Source: Thermoleophilaceae bacterium
Lineage (GTDB): Bacteria; Actinomycetota; Thermoleophilia; Solirubrobacterales; JACPNS01
Assembly (NCBI GenBank): GCA_016462645.1
Contig: JAEMSX010000007.1
Span: 1 to 64,000, forward strand
Length of the DNA: 64,000 bases
Reading direction: 5' to 3'
The position numbers and the translations under genes were made by a program. The notes beneath the pieces are model-generated. The model was not told the DNA's origin and did no database searches. It saw nothing but the letters and a program-made list of their open reading frames with translations. Position 1 is the first letter of the stretch, and each line of letters opens with the position of its first letter. This document shows positions 45,937 to 54,027 of this stretch, piece by piece.

Positions 45937-47003
45937 CGCATGATCTCTTCGTAGTTGTCCAAGAAAACTTTCACAAGCTCCGGATCGAACTGCGTGCCCG
46001 CGCCGTCAGCCAGCTCCTGGATAGCGGTTTCCGTCGGGAGCGCCTTCCGGTATGGCCTGTCGTTGGTCATCGCGCTGAGCACGTCGACGATCTGGACGAT
46101 GCGTGCCGCCATCGGAATCTCCTCGCCGGCGAGTCCGCGTGGATAGCCGGTACCGTCCCAGCGCTCGTGGTGACACCGCGCGATCTCGGACCCGATCCTC
46201 AGCATCGGGTTGGGCGATCCGGAGAGCATGTGGTGTCCGATCTCTGCGTGCTCCATCATCACCGTCCGCTCATCAGTTGAGAGCGGACCGGGCTTGAGCA
46301 GAATGTGGTCAGGGACGCCGATCTTGCCGACATCGTGCATCGCGCTCGCCCAGCCGAGCGTCTTCGCGTCGACGTCGCTGTAGCCGAGTTTGCGCGCGAA
46401 GCGTTCGACGACCTGGACCATGCCGTCGATATGCGCCGCGGTGACGTGATCGCGTGCCTCGACAGCGAGGCAGAGACGGCGCAGGGTCTCAACCCGCTCG
46501 GCTTCGAGATCGCTGAGCGCGGAGGACAGATCGGAAGTCTTGTTCATCAGCTGGGATTCGAGACGCCCGGTGTAATCGCGACGCGCGATCTCGAGCGCGC
46601 GCCGACGCAATGCATTCTCCACGTTGATGATCAGCTCCACGCGGCGGTAAGGCTTCACGATGTACCCGTAGGCGCCAAACTCAAGCGCGGTCTCGGCGGT
46701 CTGCACGTCGTTGGTTCCGGTCACCATGATCACGGCCGCGTCTGGCTGCAGCGCGGGAATCTCGCGCAGCAGGTCGAGCCCGGACTCGCCGGGCATCTCG
46801 AGATCGCAGATGATCAGATCGAAATCGGTTTCCTCCATCAGCTCGCGCGCAGCAGCGGCGTTCGCGGCAGTGGCACAGTCGTAGCGGTCGGCGAGCGAGC
46901 GCACCAGCAGATCGCGCTGCTGGGGCTCGTCATCGATCAGCAGCAACGACCCTGCCGGAGCGCCGGCAGACTCATTCAGTGTTGCCACCTCCGTGCTGCT
47001 CAT
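45933..47003 (-). CDS. Receiver-HD-GYP domain protein (putative c-di-GMP phosphodiesterase)
   Basis: The 356-residue response regulator has a receiver (residues ~18-135) with IDDE, phospho-acceptor aspartate in LIICDLEMPG and KPYRR. A coiled coil follows (~145-180), then an HD-GYP domain with HDVGKIGVPD, HH-signature CHHERWDGTGYPRGLAGEEIP and VDVLSAMTNDRPYRKAL. HD-GYP enzymes hydrolyse c-di-GMP to GMP, and the full GYP triad is intact here. It is the middle gene of the kinase/HD-GYP/LuxR operon, overlapping both neighbours by four bases. Confidence 0.9.
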   Translation of the reverse strand: MSSTEVATLNESAGAPAGSLLLIDDEPQQRDLLVRSLADRYDCATAANAAAARELMEETDFDLIICDLEMPGESGLDLLREIPALQPDAAVIMVTGTNDVQTAETALEFGAYGYIVKPYRRVELIINVENALRRRALEIARRDYTGRLESQLMNKTSDLSSALSDLEAERVETLRRLCLAVEARDHVTAAHIDGMVQVVERFARKLGYSDVDAKTLGWASAMHDVGKIGVPDHILLKPGPLSTDERTVMMEHAEIGHHMLSGSPNPMLRIGSEIARCHHERWDGTGYPRGLAGEEIPMAARIVQIVDVLSAMTNDRPYRKALPTETAIQELADGAGTQFDPELVKVFLDNYEEIMR

Positions 47004-48592
47004 GCAACCCCTTTGCGGATCGACTTGCCCACCTCGCTGAGCAGGTCGTTCACAGTGAAGGGCTTCTCGATCAGATTGGTCTCGGGGTGAATCGCATCCA
47101 CCTTGTCGAGGATCAGCTCGCTGTAGCCCGACATGAAGAGTGTCGGCATTTCCGGTCGCACGCGGGCTGCGTGCCGCGCGAGTTCCGTGCCCTGCATGTC
47201 CGGCATCACCACGTCGGTCAGGAGCAGCGCGAATTCGTCGCCGGAGTGTTCAAGTGCCCTGAGCGCGTCGGCCGCGCGGGCAAAGTGGGTCACCTCGTAG
47301 CCGTTGTTCTCGAGCACGCGCATGACCATCTGTCGCACCGCGTCCTCGTCCTCTACCAGAAGCACATGCTCGCCGGAACCCTGCGCATGCAGGCGATGCT
47401 TGTCGCGATCCCCCGTCACGATGTTCTGATCGGACGCGGGCAGGTGGATTTTTATCGACGTCCCCCTGCCCGGCTCGCTGTAGACGAAGATGTTTCCGCC
47501 GAGGTTCTTGACGATGCCGTACACGGTGGCCAGGCCGAGGCCCGTCCCGACGGGCTTGGGCTTGGTCGTGAAGTAAGGCTCAAAGACGCGGGCGACCGTT
47601 TCGGCATCCATCCCGGCACCGCTGTCCGAGATCGTCAACCGGACGTAGCGCCCGACCGCCGGCGAGTCGGGATGTGAACTCGCGTACTCCTCGTCGAGTT
47701 CGACGTTTGACGTCTCGATCTCAAGCCGTCCGCTCTCGGGCATCGCATCGCGCGCATTCACGGCGAGGTTCACCGTCACCTGCTCAATCTGGCCGGGGTC
47801 CGCGACCACAGTCCAGAGAGCGGGCTCGAACTTCGTGATCAGTTCGATGTTCTCGCCGAGTACCCGGCGCAGCAGTTTCTCCAGACCCGTCAGTGCGTCG
47901 TTCAGCTGGATCGGCTGCAGCTTCACGGCTTCGCGACGACTGAATACGAGCAACTGACGCGTCAGTGCGGCGGCACGGGTCGCCGCCTCCTGGATCTGTT
48001 CAACGTCCTCGCGAACCTCCGGTCGGTCGGAGAGTTCGGCGATCGCGAAATCCGCATAGTTGATGATCACGCCGAGGAGATTGTTGAAATCGTGAGCGAT
48101 CCCGCCCGCAAGCTGACCGATGCTCTCGAGTCGCTGGGACTGGTTGAGTTCGAGCTGCGATTCGAATCGATTGCGTTCCTTCTCGAAACGGACGCGGTCC
48201 GTGATGTCCCGGATCGCGGCGAGCGCCAACGGTTGCTCCTCGGTCCCGACGACCGACAGTGCGATCTCGGCCGGGAACTCACTGCCGTCGGCGCGCAACG
48301 CGAACAGATTCAGTTCGGCGCCCACCGGTCGTCGTCTGGGCTTGCTGAAGAAGTCCTTGCGATGCGCACCGTGCTCGTCGCGGAAGCGCTCAGGAACGAG
48401 GAGGTCGACGTTGAGTCCGATCATTTCCTTGCGCTCATAGCCGAAGACGGAGGTTGCCTCGTCGTTCACGAACACGATCTGTCCGCGACCGTCCACGGCG
48501 ATCGTCGCGTCGGGAATCAGCTCAAGGAACTCGTTGAAATGCGCAGTGGTATTCAAGAATGGAATCAAGGTCGAAGTCGCCGACCCGATCAT
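47000..48592 (-). CDS. PAS-domain hybrid sensor histidine kinase with C-terminal receiver
   Basis: The 530-residue protein has no membrane helix, so it is probably cytoplasmic. It has a PAS domain (residues ~15-135, FNEFLELIPDATIAVDGRGQIVFVN), then HisKA with the phospho-acceptor histidine in LAGGIAHDFNNLLGVI. The HATPase domain has VNLAVNARDAMPESG (N box), ISDSGAGMD (G1) and TGLGLATVYG (G2). A receiver ends the protein (~410-525) with LLTDVVMPDMQG. The HDFNNLL type is common in hybrid kinases. It is the first gene of a three-gene coupled operon. The likely phosphate route is kinase to both response regulators. Confidence 0.9.
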   Translation of the reverse strand: MIGSATSTLIPFLNTTAHFNEFLELIPDATIAVDGRGQIVFVNDEATSVFGYERKEMIGLNVDLLVPERFRDEHGAHRKDFFSKPRRRPVGAELNLFALRADGSEFPAEIALSVVGTEEQPLALAAIRDITDRVRFEKERNRFESQLELNQSQRLESIGQLAGGIAHDFNNLLGVIINYADFAIAELSDRPEVREDVEQIQEAATRAAALTRQLLVFSRREAVKLQPIQLNDALTGLEKLLRRVLGENIELITKFEPALWTVVADPGQIEQVTVNLAVNARDAMPESGRLEIETSNVELDEEYASSHPDSPAVGRYVRLTISDSGAGMDAETVARVFEPYFTTKPKPVGTGLGLATVYGIVKNLGGNIFVYSEPGRGTSIKIHLPASDQNIVTGDRDKHRLHAQGSGEHVLLVEDEDAVRQMVMRVLENNGYEVTHFARAADALRALEHSGDEFALLLTDVVMPDMQGTELARHAARVRPEMPTLFMSGYSELILDKVDAIHPETNLIEKPFTVNDLLSEVGKSIRKGVA

Positions 48593-48693
48593 GTGCGCCC
48601 CGCCTTCGTGGACAAGACCGACTCATCCCACGTTACTGGAAAGTGGCTATCCAGGGTCCGCATGGTGTAACCCGGGGCAATCCTCCGATACGG

Positions 48694-49794
48694 CTACTCA
48701 AACTCGACGGTGTGCACGCCGGCGTCGGGTTCGAGAAACTCAAGCAGTCGCTCGGCCTCGGCGGCGAGCTCGTCGAGGGTCGACCGCGGTTCGTCGTGGA
48801 ACGGAGTCACGACGACTCGCGCCGACTGCTTGTCACGCTCGAGCCGCCAGGACGCGCGAACGCGTCCATCGATCAGCACCGTGAACGCGCGACGACCGTT
48901 CCTGCTCAGGTTGAAGCGCTTTGCGTCGTCGGCGTCAACGATGCGCGCGCGGTCGGCATGGGAAAGCGCGACGTTGTCGAACTCGCCGAGAAAGCGGACC
49001 GGCGCCGGAGTGTCGGCGCGCGGACGCGGCGCGTCGGGCAGGTCGAACAGCTCGCGGCCGGACTCATCGCGAAAGACCTTCAGCTGCGGCCACAGCGGCT
49101 CGATGGCTTCACGGACGCCCGGCATTCCGGACCACGTGCGCAGGTCCGAGGTGCTCGCCGGCCCGATGGCCGCGAGGCCGCGCAGCATCAGCTCGGATGC
49201 TGCGGACCGCTCAAGCGTGTCGCCGAGCCAGCGCTCGGCCAGCATCAGCTGCGGTGGACGCGAGTAGTGCCAGCGCGCGCCGGCCGGGGTCATCACCACC
49301 GGCACGTGGATGCGCGCGCAGTTGACGAGGCCGTCGAGATTCAACGCGGGGAACTGTTCGTGCAGCTCCTTGCCGATCTCCCGGCCGGTGCGCGGCACGT
49401 CGTCTGAGAGCAGTTCCTCGACAGCGCGACGAACGGTGGGAATGTCGAGACCGACATAGTTGGCCCGCCAGTTGGCGGCGTCGCGTTCGATCACCGGGCT
49501 CAGCGTCAGCCGGAAGCGGCGAAAGTCCTCGGCGGTGACGGTGTGGAGCGTGCAGCGCATGTACGAGCCGCGCACGATCTCCCGGCGTTCGGCCGCCTGG
49601 CGCAGCTTGTCGGGATCGAAGTTCGCGATCCGCGACCAGAGCGCGATGAAGGCGTCGCGCGGCTCCTGGGTCTGGAGTCCGCCGACCTGCTCGATCATCT
49701 TCACGACCGAGACGCGTTTGCGCGCGAGCAGCCCCTGGCGCGCGAGCAGGGCGCGGTTGAGCTCACGGGTGGTCAGCGTGCGCTGGCGTGCCAC
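48694..49794 (-). CDS. AlkZ-like winged-helix DNA glycosylase family protein
   Basis: The 366-residue protein matches the HTH_42/AlkZ-YcaQ-like family (PF06224). The N-terminal RELNRALLARQGLLARKRVSVVKMIEQVGGLQTQEPRDAF contains a Q-T-Q motif, similar to the catalytic QxQ of AlkZ. The middle and C-terminal winged-helix segments include RGSYMRCTLHTVTAEDFRRFR, PVRFLGEFDNVALSHADR and FTVLIDGRVRASWRLE. AlkZ and YcaQ unhook DNA interstrand crosslinks. Most actinobacterial members are untested. It is 21 bases downstream of sodA. Confidence 0.75.
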   Translation of the reverse strand: MARQRTLTTRELNRALLARQGLLARKRVSVVKMIEQVGGLQTQEPRDAFIALWSRIANFDPDKLRQAAERREIVRGSYMRCTLHTVTAEDFRRFRLTLSPVIERDAANWRANYVGLDIPTVRRAVEELLSDDVPRTGREIGKELHEQFPALNLDGLVNCARIHVPVVMTPAGARWHYSRPPQLMLAERWLGDTLERSAASELMLRGLAAIGPASTSDLRTWSGMPGVREAIEPLWPQLKVFRDESGRELFDLPDAPRPRADTPAPVRFLGEFDNVALSHADRARIVDADDAKRFNLSRNGRRAFTVLIDGRVRASWRLERDKQSARVVVTPFHDEPRSTLDELAAEAERLLEFLEPDAGVHTVEFE

Positions 49795-49815
49795 CCGTGA
49801 GCCTCCGCAGGCTTC

Positions 49816-50418
49816 CTACTTGGCGGCTGCGTAGCGCTCCGCGACGACGTCCCAGTTGACGACGTCCCACCATGCCTTGAGATACGCCGGGCGGGCGTTC
49901 TTGTAGGTCAGGTAGTAGGCGTGCTCCCAGACGTCGTTGCCGAGCAGCGGGGTCTTGCCGTCGGTCAGCGGGGAGTCCTGGTTCGCGGTGCTGACGATCG
50001 CCAGCTCGCCGCCGTCCACGACCAGCCAGGCCCAGCCGGAGCCGAACTGTCCGACGCCTGCCGCCTCGAACTTCTCCTTGAACTCATCGACCGAGCCGAA
50101 CTTCGCGGCGATCGCGTCGGCGAGCTCGCCGGAGAGCTCGCTGCCGCCCGGAGTCATCGACTCCCAGAAGAGCGAGTGGTTGTAGTGGCCACCGCCGTTG
50201 TTGCGCACCGGCCCCTTGATGTCGTCGGGAAGGCTCGACAGGTTCGTGATCACTTCCTCGATCGGCTTGTCGGCCCACTCGGTGCCTTCGAGGGCAGCGT
50301 TGGCCTTGTCCACGTAAGCCTGGTGGTGCTTGTCGTGGTGCAGGTGCATCGTCTCTTCGTCGATCGTCGGAGCGAGCGAGTCGTAGGGGTATGGGAGAGC
50401 AGGTACTTCGTAGGCCAT
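49816..50418 (-). CDS. sodA: Superoxide dismutase (Mn/Fe)
   Basis: The 200-residue enzyme has all metal ligands of the Mn/Fe family: His in [20 protein letters not shown], His in [11 protein letters not shown], and Asp and His in [31 protein letters not shown] is also conserved. Mn versus Fe use cannot be decided by eye. No signal peptide is visible, so it is probably cytoplasmic. A 7-bp inverted repeat (50441-50466) lies 22 bases upstream. Confidence 0.96.
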   Translation of the reverse strand: MAYEVPALPYPYDSLAPTIDEETMHLHHDKHHQAYVDKANAALEGTEWADKPIEEVITNLSSLPDDIKGPVRNNGGGHYNHSLFWESMTPGGSELSGELADAIAAKFGSVDEFKEKFEAAGVGQFGSGWAWLVVDGGELAIVSTANQDSPLTDGKTPLLGNDVWEHAYYLTYKNARPAYLKAWWDVVNWDVVAERYAAAK

Positions 50419-50440
50419 GTGACAGTCCTCAATTGATGGT

Positions 50441-50466
50441 GGATTCCAAAGCTGTGGGCGGAATCC
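50441..50466. repeat. Inverted repeat upstream of sodA
   Basis: GGATTCC (50441-50447) and GGAATCC (50460-50466) form a perfect 7-bp inverted repeat with a 12-base loop, between the HNH gene stop (50491) and the sodA start (50418). No T-run follows on the minus strand. It could be an operator or a weak stem-loop. Confidence 0.4.
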
Positions 50467-50490
50467 TAACGCCGGGACTTCAGATCGGAA

Positions 50491-51225
50491 TCAGGCGGCG
50501 TCGGCGTCGGCGACGTCGGTCACGACGCCGGCGGTCGCGGGCACATACGGCAACCACTGCGAGGGAATCGTCGGACTTGCGACGTGGATGAAGATCGTCG
50601 GGTGCGGTGCGATCGGGCGCGTGCTCAGCTTCATGCCCGATTGCGCGACGCTGCGGTCGCCCTTGCGGCGATTGCAGGTGGCGCAGCAGGCCACGACGTT
50701 CTCCCACGAAGTGTCCCCGCCCTTCGAGCGCGGGATCACGTGGTCCATGGTGAGCGAGCCGCGACGACCGCAGTACTGGCACGCCCAGCCGTCGCGCGCG
50801 AACACGGCCCGACGGGTGATCTTGCGGCGGAACGACTGGTACGGGATGCGCACGTAGGTGCGCAGACGGATCACGGCCGGACGAGTCATCGACATGCGCT
50901 CGGCGTGGACCTCGAGGTCATGTTCGTCGATCACCTCGGCCTTCTGCTTGAGGATCAGAACGATCGCGCGGCGTACGGTGCAGACGTTGATCGGCTCGTA
51001 CGACGCGTTCAGGACGAGCACGCGACCGCTGAGCGCAGAGCCTTCGCGCCGGACATGCAGCGAGGGCGTCGGGCCGGAAAGGGAGGAAAAACGGGCGCCT
51101 GCGGGCGTTTGCGGCGCAAGGGTTCCTACTGCCGGAGAATCGTCGACCTCCGATCGGATGAGCCCGGGTACATCGCCGGGCTCTGAGCAGTCGCTGCTCA
51201 AGCTCGTCGCCGCCTTGCTGGCCAT
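50491..51225 (-). CDS. HNH endonuclease family protein
   Basis: The 244-residue protein has a conserved N-terminal region VLVLNASYEPINVCTVRRAIVLIL and a C-terminal HNH nuclease with zinc-type knuckles: CQYCGRRGSLTMDHVIPRSKGG.TSWENVVACCATCNRRKGDR. This family is widespread and usually chromosomal. Its cellular substrate is unknown. The first ~75 residues are Ser/Pro-rich and poorly conserved, so the true start is uncertain. I chose ATG 51225 over the GTG at 51267, and neither has a clear Shine-Dalgarno. Confidence 0.8.
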   Translation of the reverse strand: MASKAATSLSSDCSEPGDVPGLIRSEVDDSPAVGTLAPQTPAGARFSSLSGPTPSLHVRREGSALSGRVLVLNASYEPINVCTVRRAIVLILKQKAEVIDEHDLEVHAERMSMTRPAVIRLRTYVRIPYQSFRRKITRRAVFARDGWACQYCGRRGSLTMDHVIPRSKGGDTSWENVVACCATCNRRKGDRSVAQSGMKLSTRPIAPHPTIFIHVASPTIPSQWLPYVPATAGVVTDVADADAA

Positions 51226-51288
51226 CGGAACAATCGCAGTGTAGAGCCTGCTCCGGGCGGTTCCCACCGCTCCGACGTGAGCCGGCGG

Positions 51289-52173
51289 TCAGCTCTCGAA
51301 TGCGTTGAAGGATCCGAGCACGCGCAGCGTGCGGACCTTCGCCGTCACGGCCTCCACCGATGCCGCGATTGCCGCGTCCTCGATCGAGCCGTCGAGGTCG
51401 ACGAAGAAGAGGTAGTGACCGAGCTCGGTGCGCTCAGGGCGCGACTCGATCTTGCTCATGTTCACGCCGCGGTCGGCGAACTCCGAGAGGATGCTGACCA
51501 GCCCGCCGGGAGAAGTGTCATTGAAGCCGGAGAAGACCAGCGAAGTTCTGGTGGCGGCCGCCATCGGGTTGCCGGCCCAGGGCGAGGTGAGCGGCGCCTT
51601 CGCCAGCCAGACGAAGCGCGTCTTGTTGCCCGCGACATCCTCGATCGCAGACTCGATCACGGTGCCGCCGTACATCTCCGCTGCGATCGCGGATCCGATC
51701 GCGGCGTTGCCGTCGCCGATCTCGACGGCGCTGCGCACTGCCTCGGCGGTTGAGACCTGCGCGAGCTTCGCCGCGTTCGGCAGGCGCTCGGCGATGAAGC
51801 CGGCGCACTGCGCGAGTGCCTGCGGGTGCGAGGCGACCACGTCGATCTCCACCAGGGGAATCTCGCGCGCGGCGATCAGGCAGTGGTGCACCGCCCATAC
51901 GACCTCGCCGACGATCTGCACTCCAGGGGCGTCGTGCACCAGTGCGTCGAGCGTCTCGGTCACGGCGCCTTCAACCGAGTTCTCGATCGGCACGAAGCCG
52001 GCCTCGACGGTGCCGGCCTCCACTGCCAGCACGACATCGCGATTGGTGTCGAGCGCGACCAGTTCGACCGAGCCGGCACGCTCACCGAGCGCGGCGCGCA
52101 AGGCCTCTTCGCCATAGGTGCCCGGAGGACCGAGATGACCTATGCGACGCGGAGCAAGGGCCTCAGCGTTCAA
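51289..52173 (-). CDS. pheA: Prephenate dehydratase
   Basis: The 294-residue monofunctional enzyme converts prephenate to phenylpyruvate. The substrate domain has LGPPGTYGEEALRAALG, FVPIENSVEGAVTETLD and the catalytic TRF in GNKTRFVWLAK. The C-terminal ACT domain (FNDTSPGGLVSILSEFADRGVNMSKIESRP) would bind phenylalanine for feedback inhibition. No chorismate mutase domain is present. The start is the weakest part: I chose TTG at 52173, overlapping the upstream stop by 11 bases, because no ATG or GTG precedes the domain outside the neighbouring gene. Confidence 0.88.
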   Translation of the reverse strand: MNAEALAPRRIGHLGPPGTYGEEALRAALGERAGSVELVALDTNRDVVLAVEAGTVEAGFVPIENSVEGAVTETLDALVHDAPGVQIVGEVVWAVHHCLIAAREIPLVEIDVVASHPQALAQCAGFIAERLPNAAKLAQVSTAEAVRSAVEIGDGNAAIGSAIAAEMYGGTVIESAIEDVAGNKTRFVWLAKAPLTSPWAGNPMAAATRTSLVFSGFNDTSPGGLVSILSEFADRGVNMSKIESRPERTELGHYLFFVDLDGSIEDAAIAASVEAVTAKVRTLRVLGSFNAFES

Positions 52174-52789
52174 CGTTGGCCTGACGAACTGCTTGCACCT
52201 GCGGCTGCTCGCCCGGCGGCTCGGGTGGCTTGGTCGGGGCATTCGACACCACGCGCGGCGGTGCCGGCGGGGCGGGCGGCACCGGAGCCTGCCCCGGCGT
52301 CGCGAACGCGAGCTCGACCGCATGGCGCTCCTCGGGCGAGAGCTCGATGTCCGAGGCGCCCTCGGTGAGGTTCTTGACGTAGAGGTGGGAGAAGTTGCGA
52401 CTGACGATCGCCGTCAGCACCACTCCGGTCCTGTGCTCGTTGAGCAGCGCGACACTGCTCGACTGCTTGCCGGACTTCGCGCCGAAGGCGTCGTAGCGGA
52501 CCATCGCCGTATGCGTGACGGCGCCGTCGAGCCCGGTCTCAAGGCGGGACATGCGCTGGTCCAATGTGAACGAGGCGTCGTCGACCCAGTCGCGCAGCGC
52601 CACGAACTCGCGCTGGAGTTGCTCGGCGTGAGTGATCACATCGCGTTCGGTGCCGGCCAGCAGCACGCGCTGAGCGCGGCGCACGCGGCGCAGGGCAAGG
52701 GCATTCCAGACCAGCAGCACGAGGCAGACAACTGCCACCGCAGCTCCGGCGAGCGCCAACCACTCATACAAACCGTCAGGGGAGTGCAT
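52163..52789 (-). CDS. DUF4446 family membrane-anchored protein
   Basis: The 208-residue protein has an N-terminal membrane helix (residues ~11-32), then a coiled-coil-like segment (ITHAEQLQREFVALRDWVDDASF). The DUF4446 core is TAMVRYDAFGAKSGKQSSSVALLNEHRTGVVLTAI with LYVKNLTEG. A Pro-rich tail (PVPPAPPAPPRVV) follows. Function is unknown. In other bacteria DUF4446 genes lie near origin or partition genes. Here it precedes pheA and overlaps its start. Confidence 0.8.
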   Translation of the reverse strand: MHSPDGLYEWLALAGAAVAVVCLVLLVWNALALRRVRRAQRVLLAGTERDVITHAEQLQREFVALRDWVDDASFTLDQRMSRLETGLDGAVTHTAMVRYDAFGAKSGKQSSSVALLNEHRTGVVLTAIVSRNFSHLYVKNLTEGASDIELSPEERHAVELAFATPGQAPVPPAPPAPPRVVSNAPTKPPEPPGEQPQVQAVRQANVER

Positions 52790-52841
52790 CGACTTCAGAC
52801 TACTGATGAGAAGCGCGGAGCCATCACGCCTTCATCGCAGC

Positions 52842-53912
52842 TCAGAACTTGACGTCGAAGGTCTGGCTGTTGTTGTCGAGGTTCTCTTCGCCCGGGACCT
52901 TTTTGACGTCAACCTTCAAGGTCGCGCTGGCCCCGGCTGCGGGGATCTTGGTCAGTGGCAGAGTGACCTTGGTCGTGTCGCCGGCGGCGATCGCGGGGAT
53001 CGTCTTGTTCTGCTTGATCGCAGTGCCGGCTCCGGAGATCGTGTAGGAGACGACCACGTCGGTCTCGTCGTTCTCGCCCTGGTTCTGGACGCTGACCTCG
53101 ATCTGCTTGGCGCCGTTGAGGTCGTTGGTCGTGCCTTCGGCGAGTGCGGTGCCTGACGGCTGCACATTCACGCCGGTGATGCCGGTTCCGTGGGTGCCCG
53201 GGGTGACGGCCGCGGTCGAGCCGCCACCGCTCACGCGGCTGAAGACGTCGAGCACCTGGGCCGGGTCGAGCCACTCGAGACTGGGCAGGAACTTGCTGGC
53301 CGGCAGAGACACGCCTTCGATGTCCTTGTCCTTGACCGCGGCGTTCATATAGGCGTAGGCGCGCTGCGAGTAGATCACGTCGCTGGCCAGGAACTGCTGC
53401 ATGTTCGCGGCGATCTTCTCGGTCGCGGCCTCCGCGTCCTGGTCGCCCAGCGCCTGTCCGATCTCGCCGGAGATCTCGGTCAGCCCGTCGCGGCGGAACT
53501 CGAGTGTTTCGACGAGGTACTGCTTGGCGGCGGTCAGGTCCTCGCCGCTGGCCGAAAGATCGAGCGCCTGGCGAACGAGCTCTGAAGCCTGGGAGCGCTG
53601 GACGTTGACGGAGGTCTCGATGTCGGTCGCGCTGGCGTCGCCCGGGTCCTTCAGCGTCGAGAAGAAGTCGCTCGAGACCTGGTTGGACTGGGTGACGATC
53701 GAATTCGCCTGCTTGACGAAGTCCTTGACCGCGTTTTCCTGGCGGGCGCTCTGGCAGCCTTTGCCGAGCAGCACGACCACGATCAGAAACAGCACGATGA
53801 GGCCGCCGGCGATTGCGCGGCGTTGCATCACGGCCTGGTGTTCAGCGTCGCCGCCGCGGGGGTTTTCACCGCGGATCGGTCGCTCCTGTTGGTCGCCTGG
53901 ATAAGAAGGCAT
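52842..53912 (-). CDS. Membrane-anchored protein with C-terminal CARDB-like domain
   Basis: The 356-residue protein has a short cytoplasmic tail, one membrane helix (residues ~33-52, IAGGLIVLFLIVVVLLGKG) and an extracytoplasmic helical region (~55-215, rich in Gln, Ser and Asp). A final domain (~245-356: KQIEVSVQNQGENDETDVVVSYTISGAG..., ending DNNSQTFDVKF) has the CARDB/immunoglobulin-like pattern of adhesion modules. The start at 53912 follows AGAGGAA seven bases upstream. It is divergent from the first Ser/Thr kinase gene and may be a surface partner of that system. This is inference. Confidence 0.75.
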   Translation of the reverse strand: MPSYPGDQQERPIRGENPRGGDAEHQAVMQRRAIAGGLIVLFLIVVVLLGKGCQSARQENAVKDFVKQANSIVTQSNQVSSDFFSTLKDPGDASATDIETSVNVQRSQASELVRQALDLSASGEDLTAAKQYLVETLEFRRDGLTEISGEIGQALGDQDAEAATEKIAANMQQFLASDVIYSQRAYAYMNAAVKDKDIEGVSLPASKFLPSLEWLDPAQVLDVFSRVSGGGSTAAVTPGTHGTGITGVNVQPSGTALAEGTTNDLNGAKQIEVSVQNQGENDETDVVVSYTISGAGTAIKQNKTIPAIAAGDTTKVTLPLTKIPAAGASATLKVDVKKVPGEENLDNNSQTFDVKF

Positions 53913-54027
53913 AAAGGTTCCTCTCGGAAGGCGAGGATCGTAACGAAGTATTCCCTGCGTACCGGGCGGATTCCTGTATGACAAGCGGCTTGCAGGCTTG
54001 CCTGCTTCGCCCGCGAAAAACCTAGCC

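Noticed and set aside
48685-48691. CCGATAC as another sigma-28 -10 on the plus strand
   Set aside because: No TAAA-like -35 at the right distance, and it would read antisense into the AlkZ-like gene.
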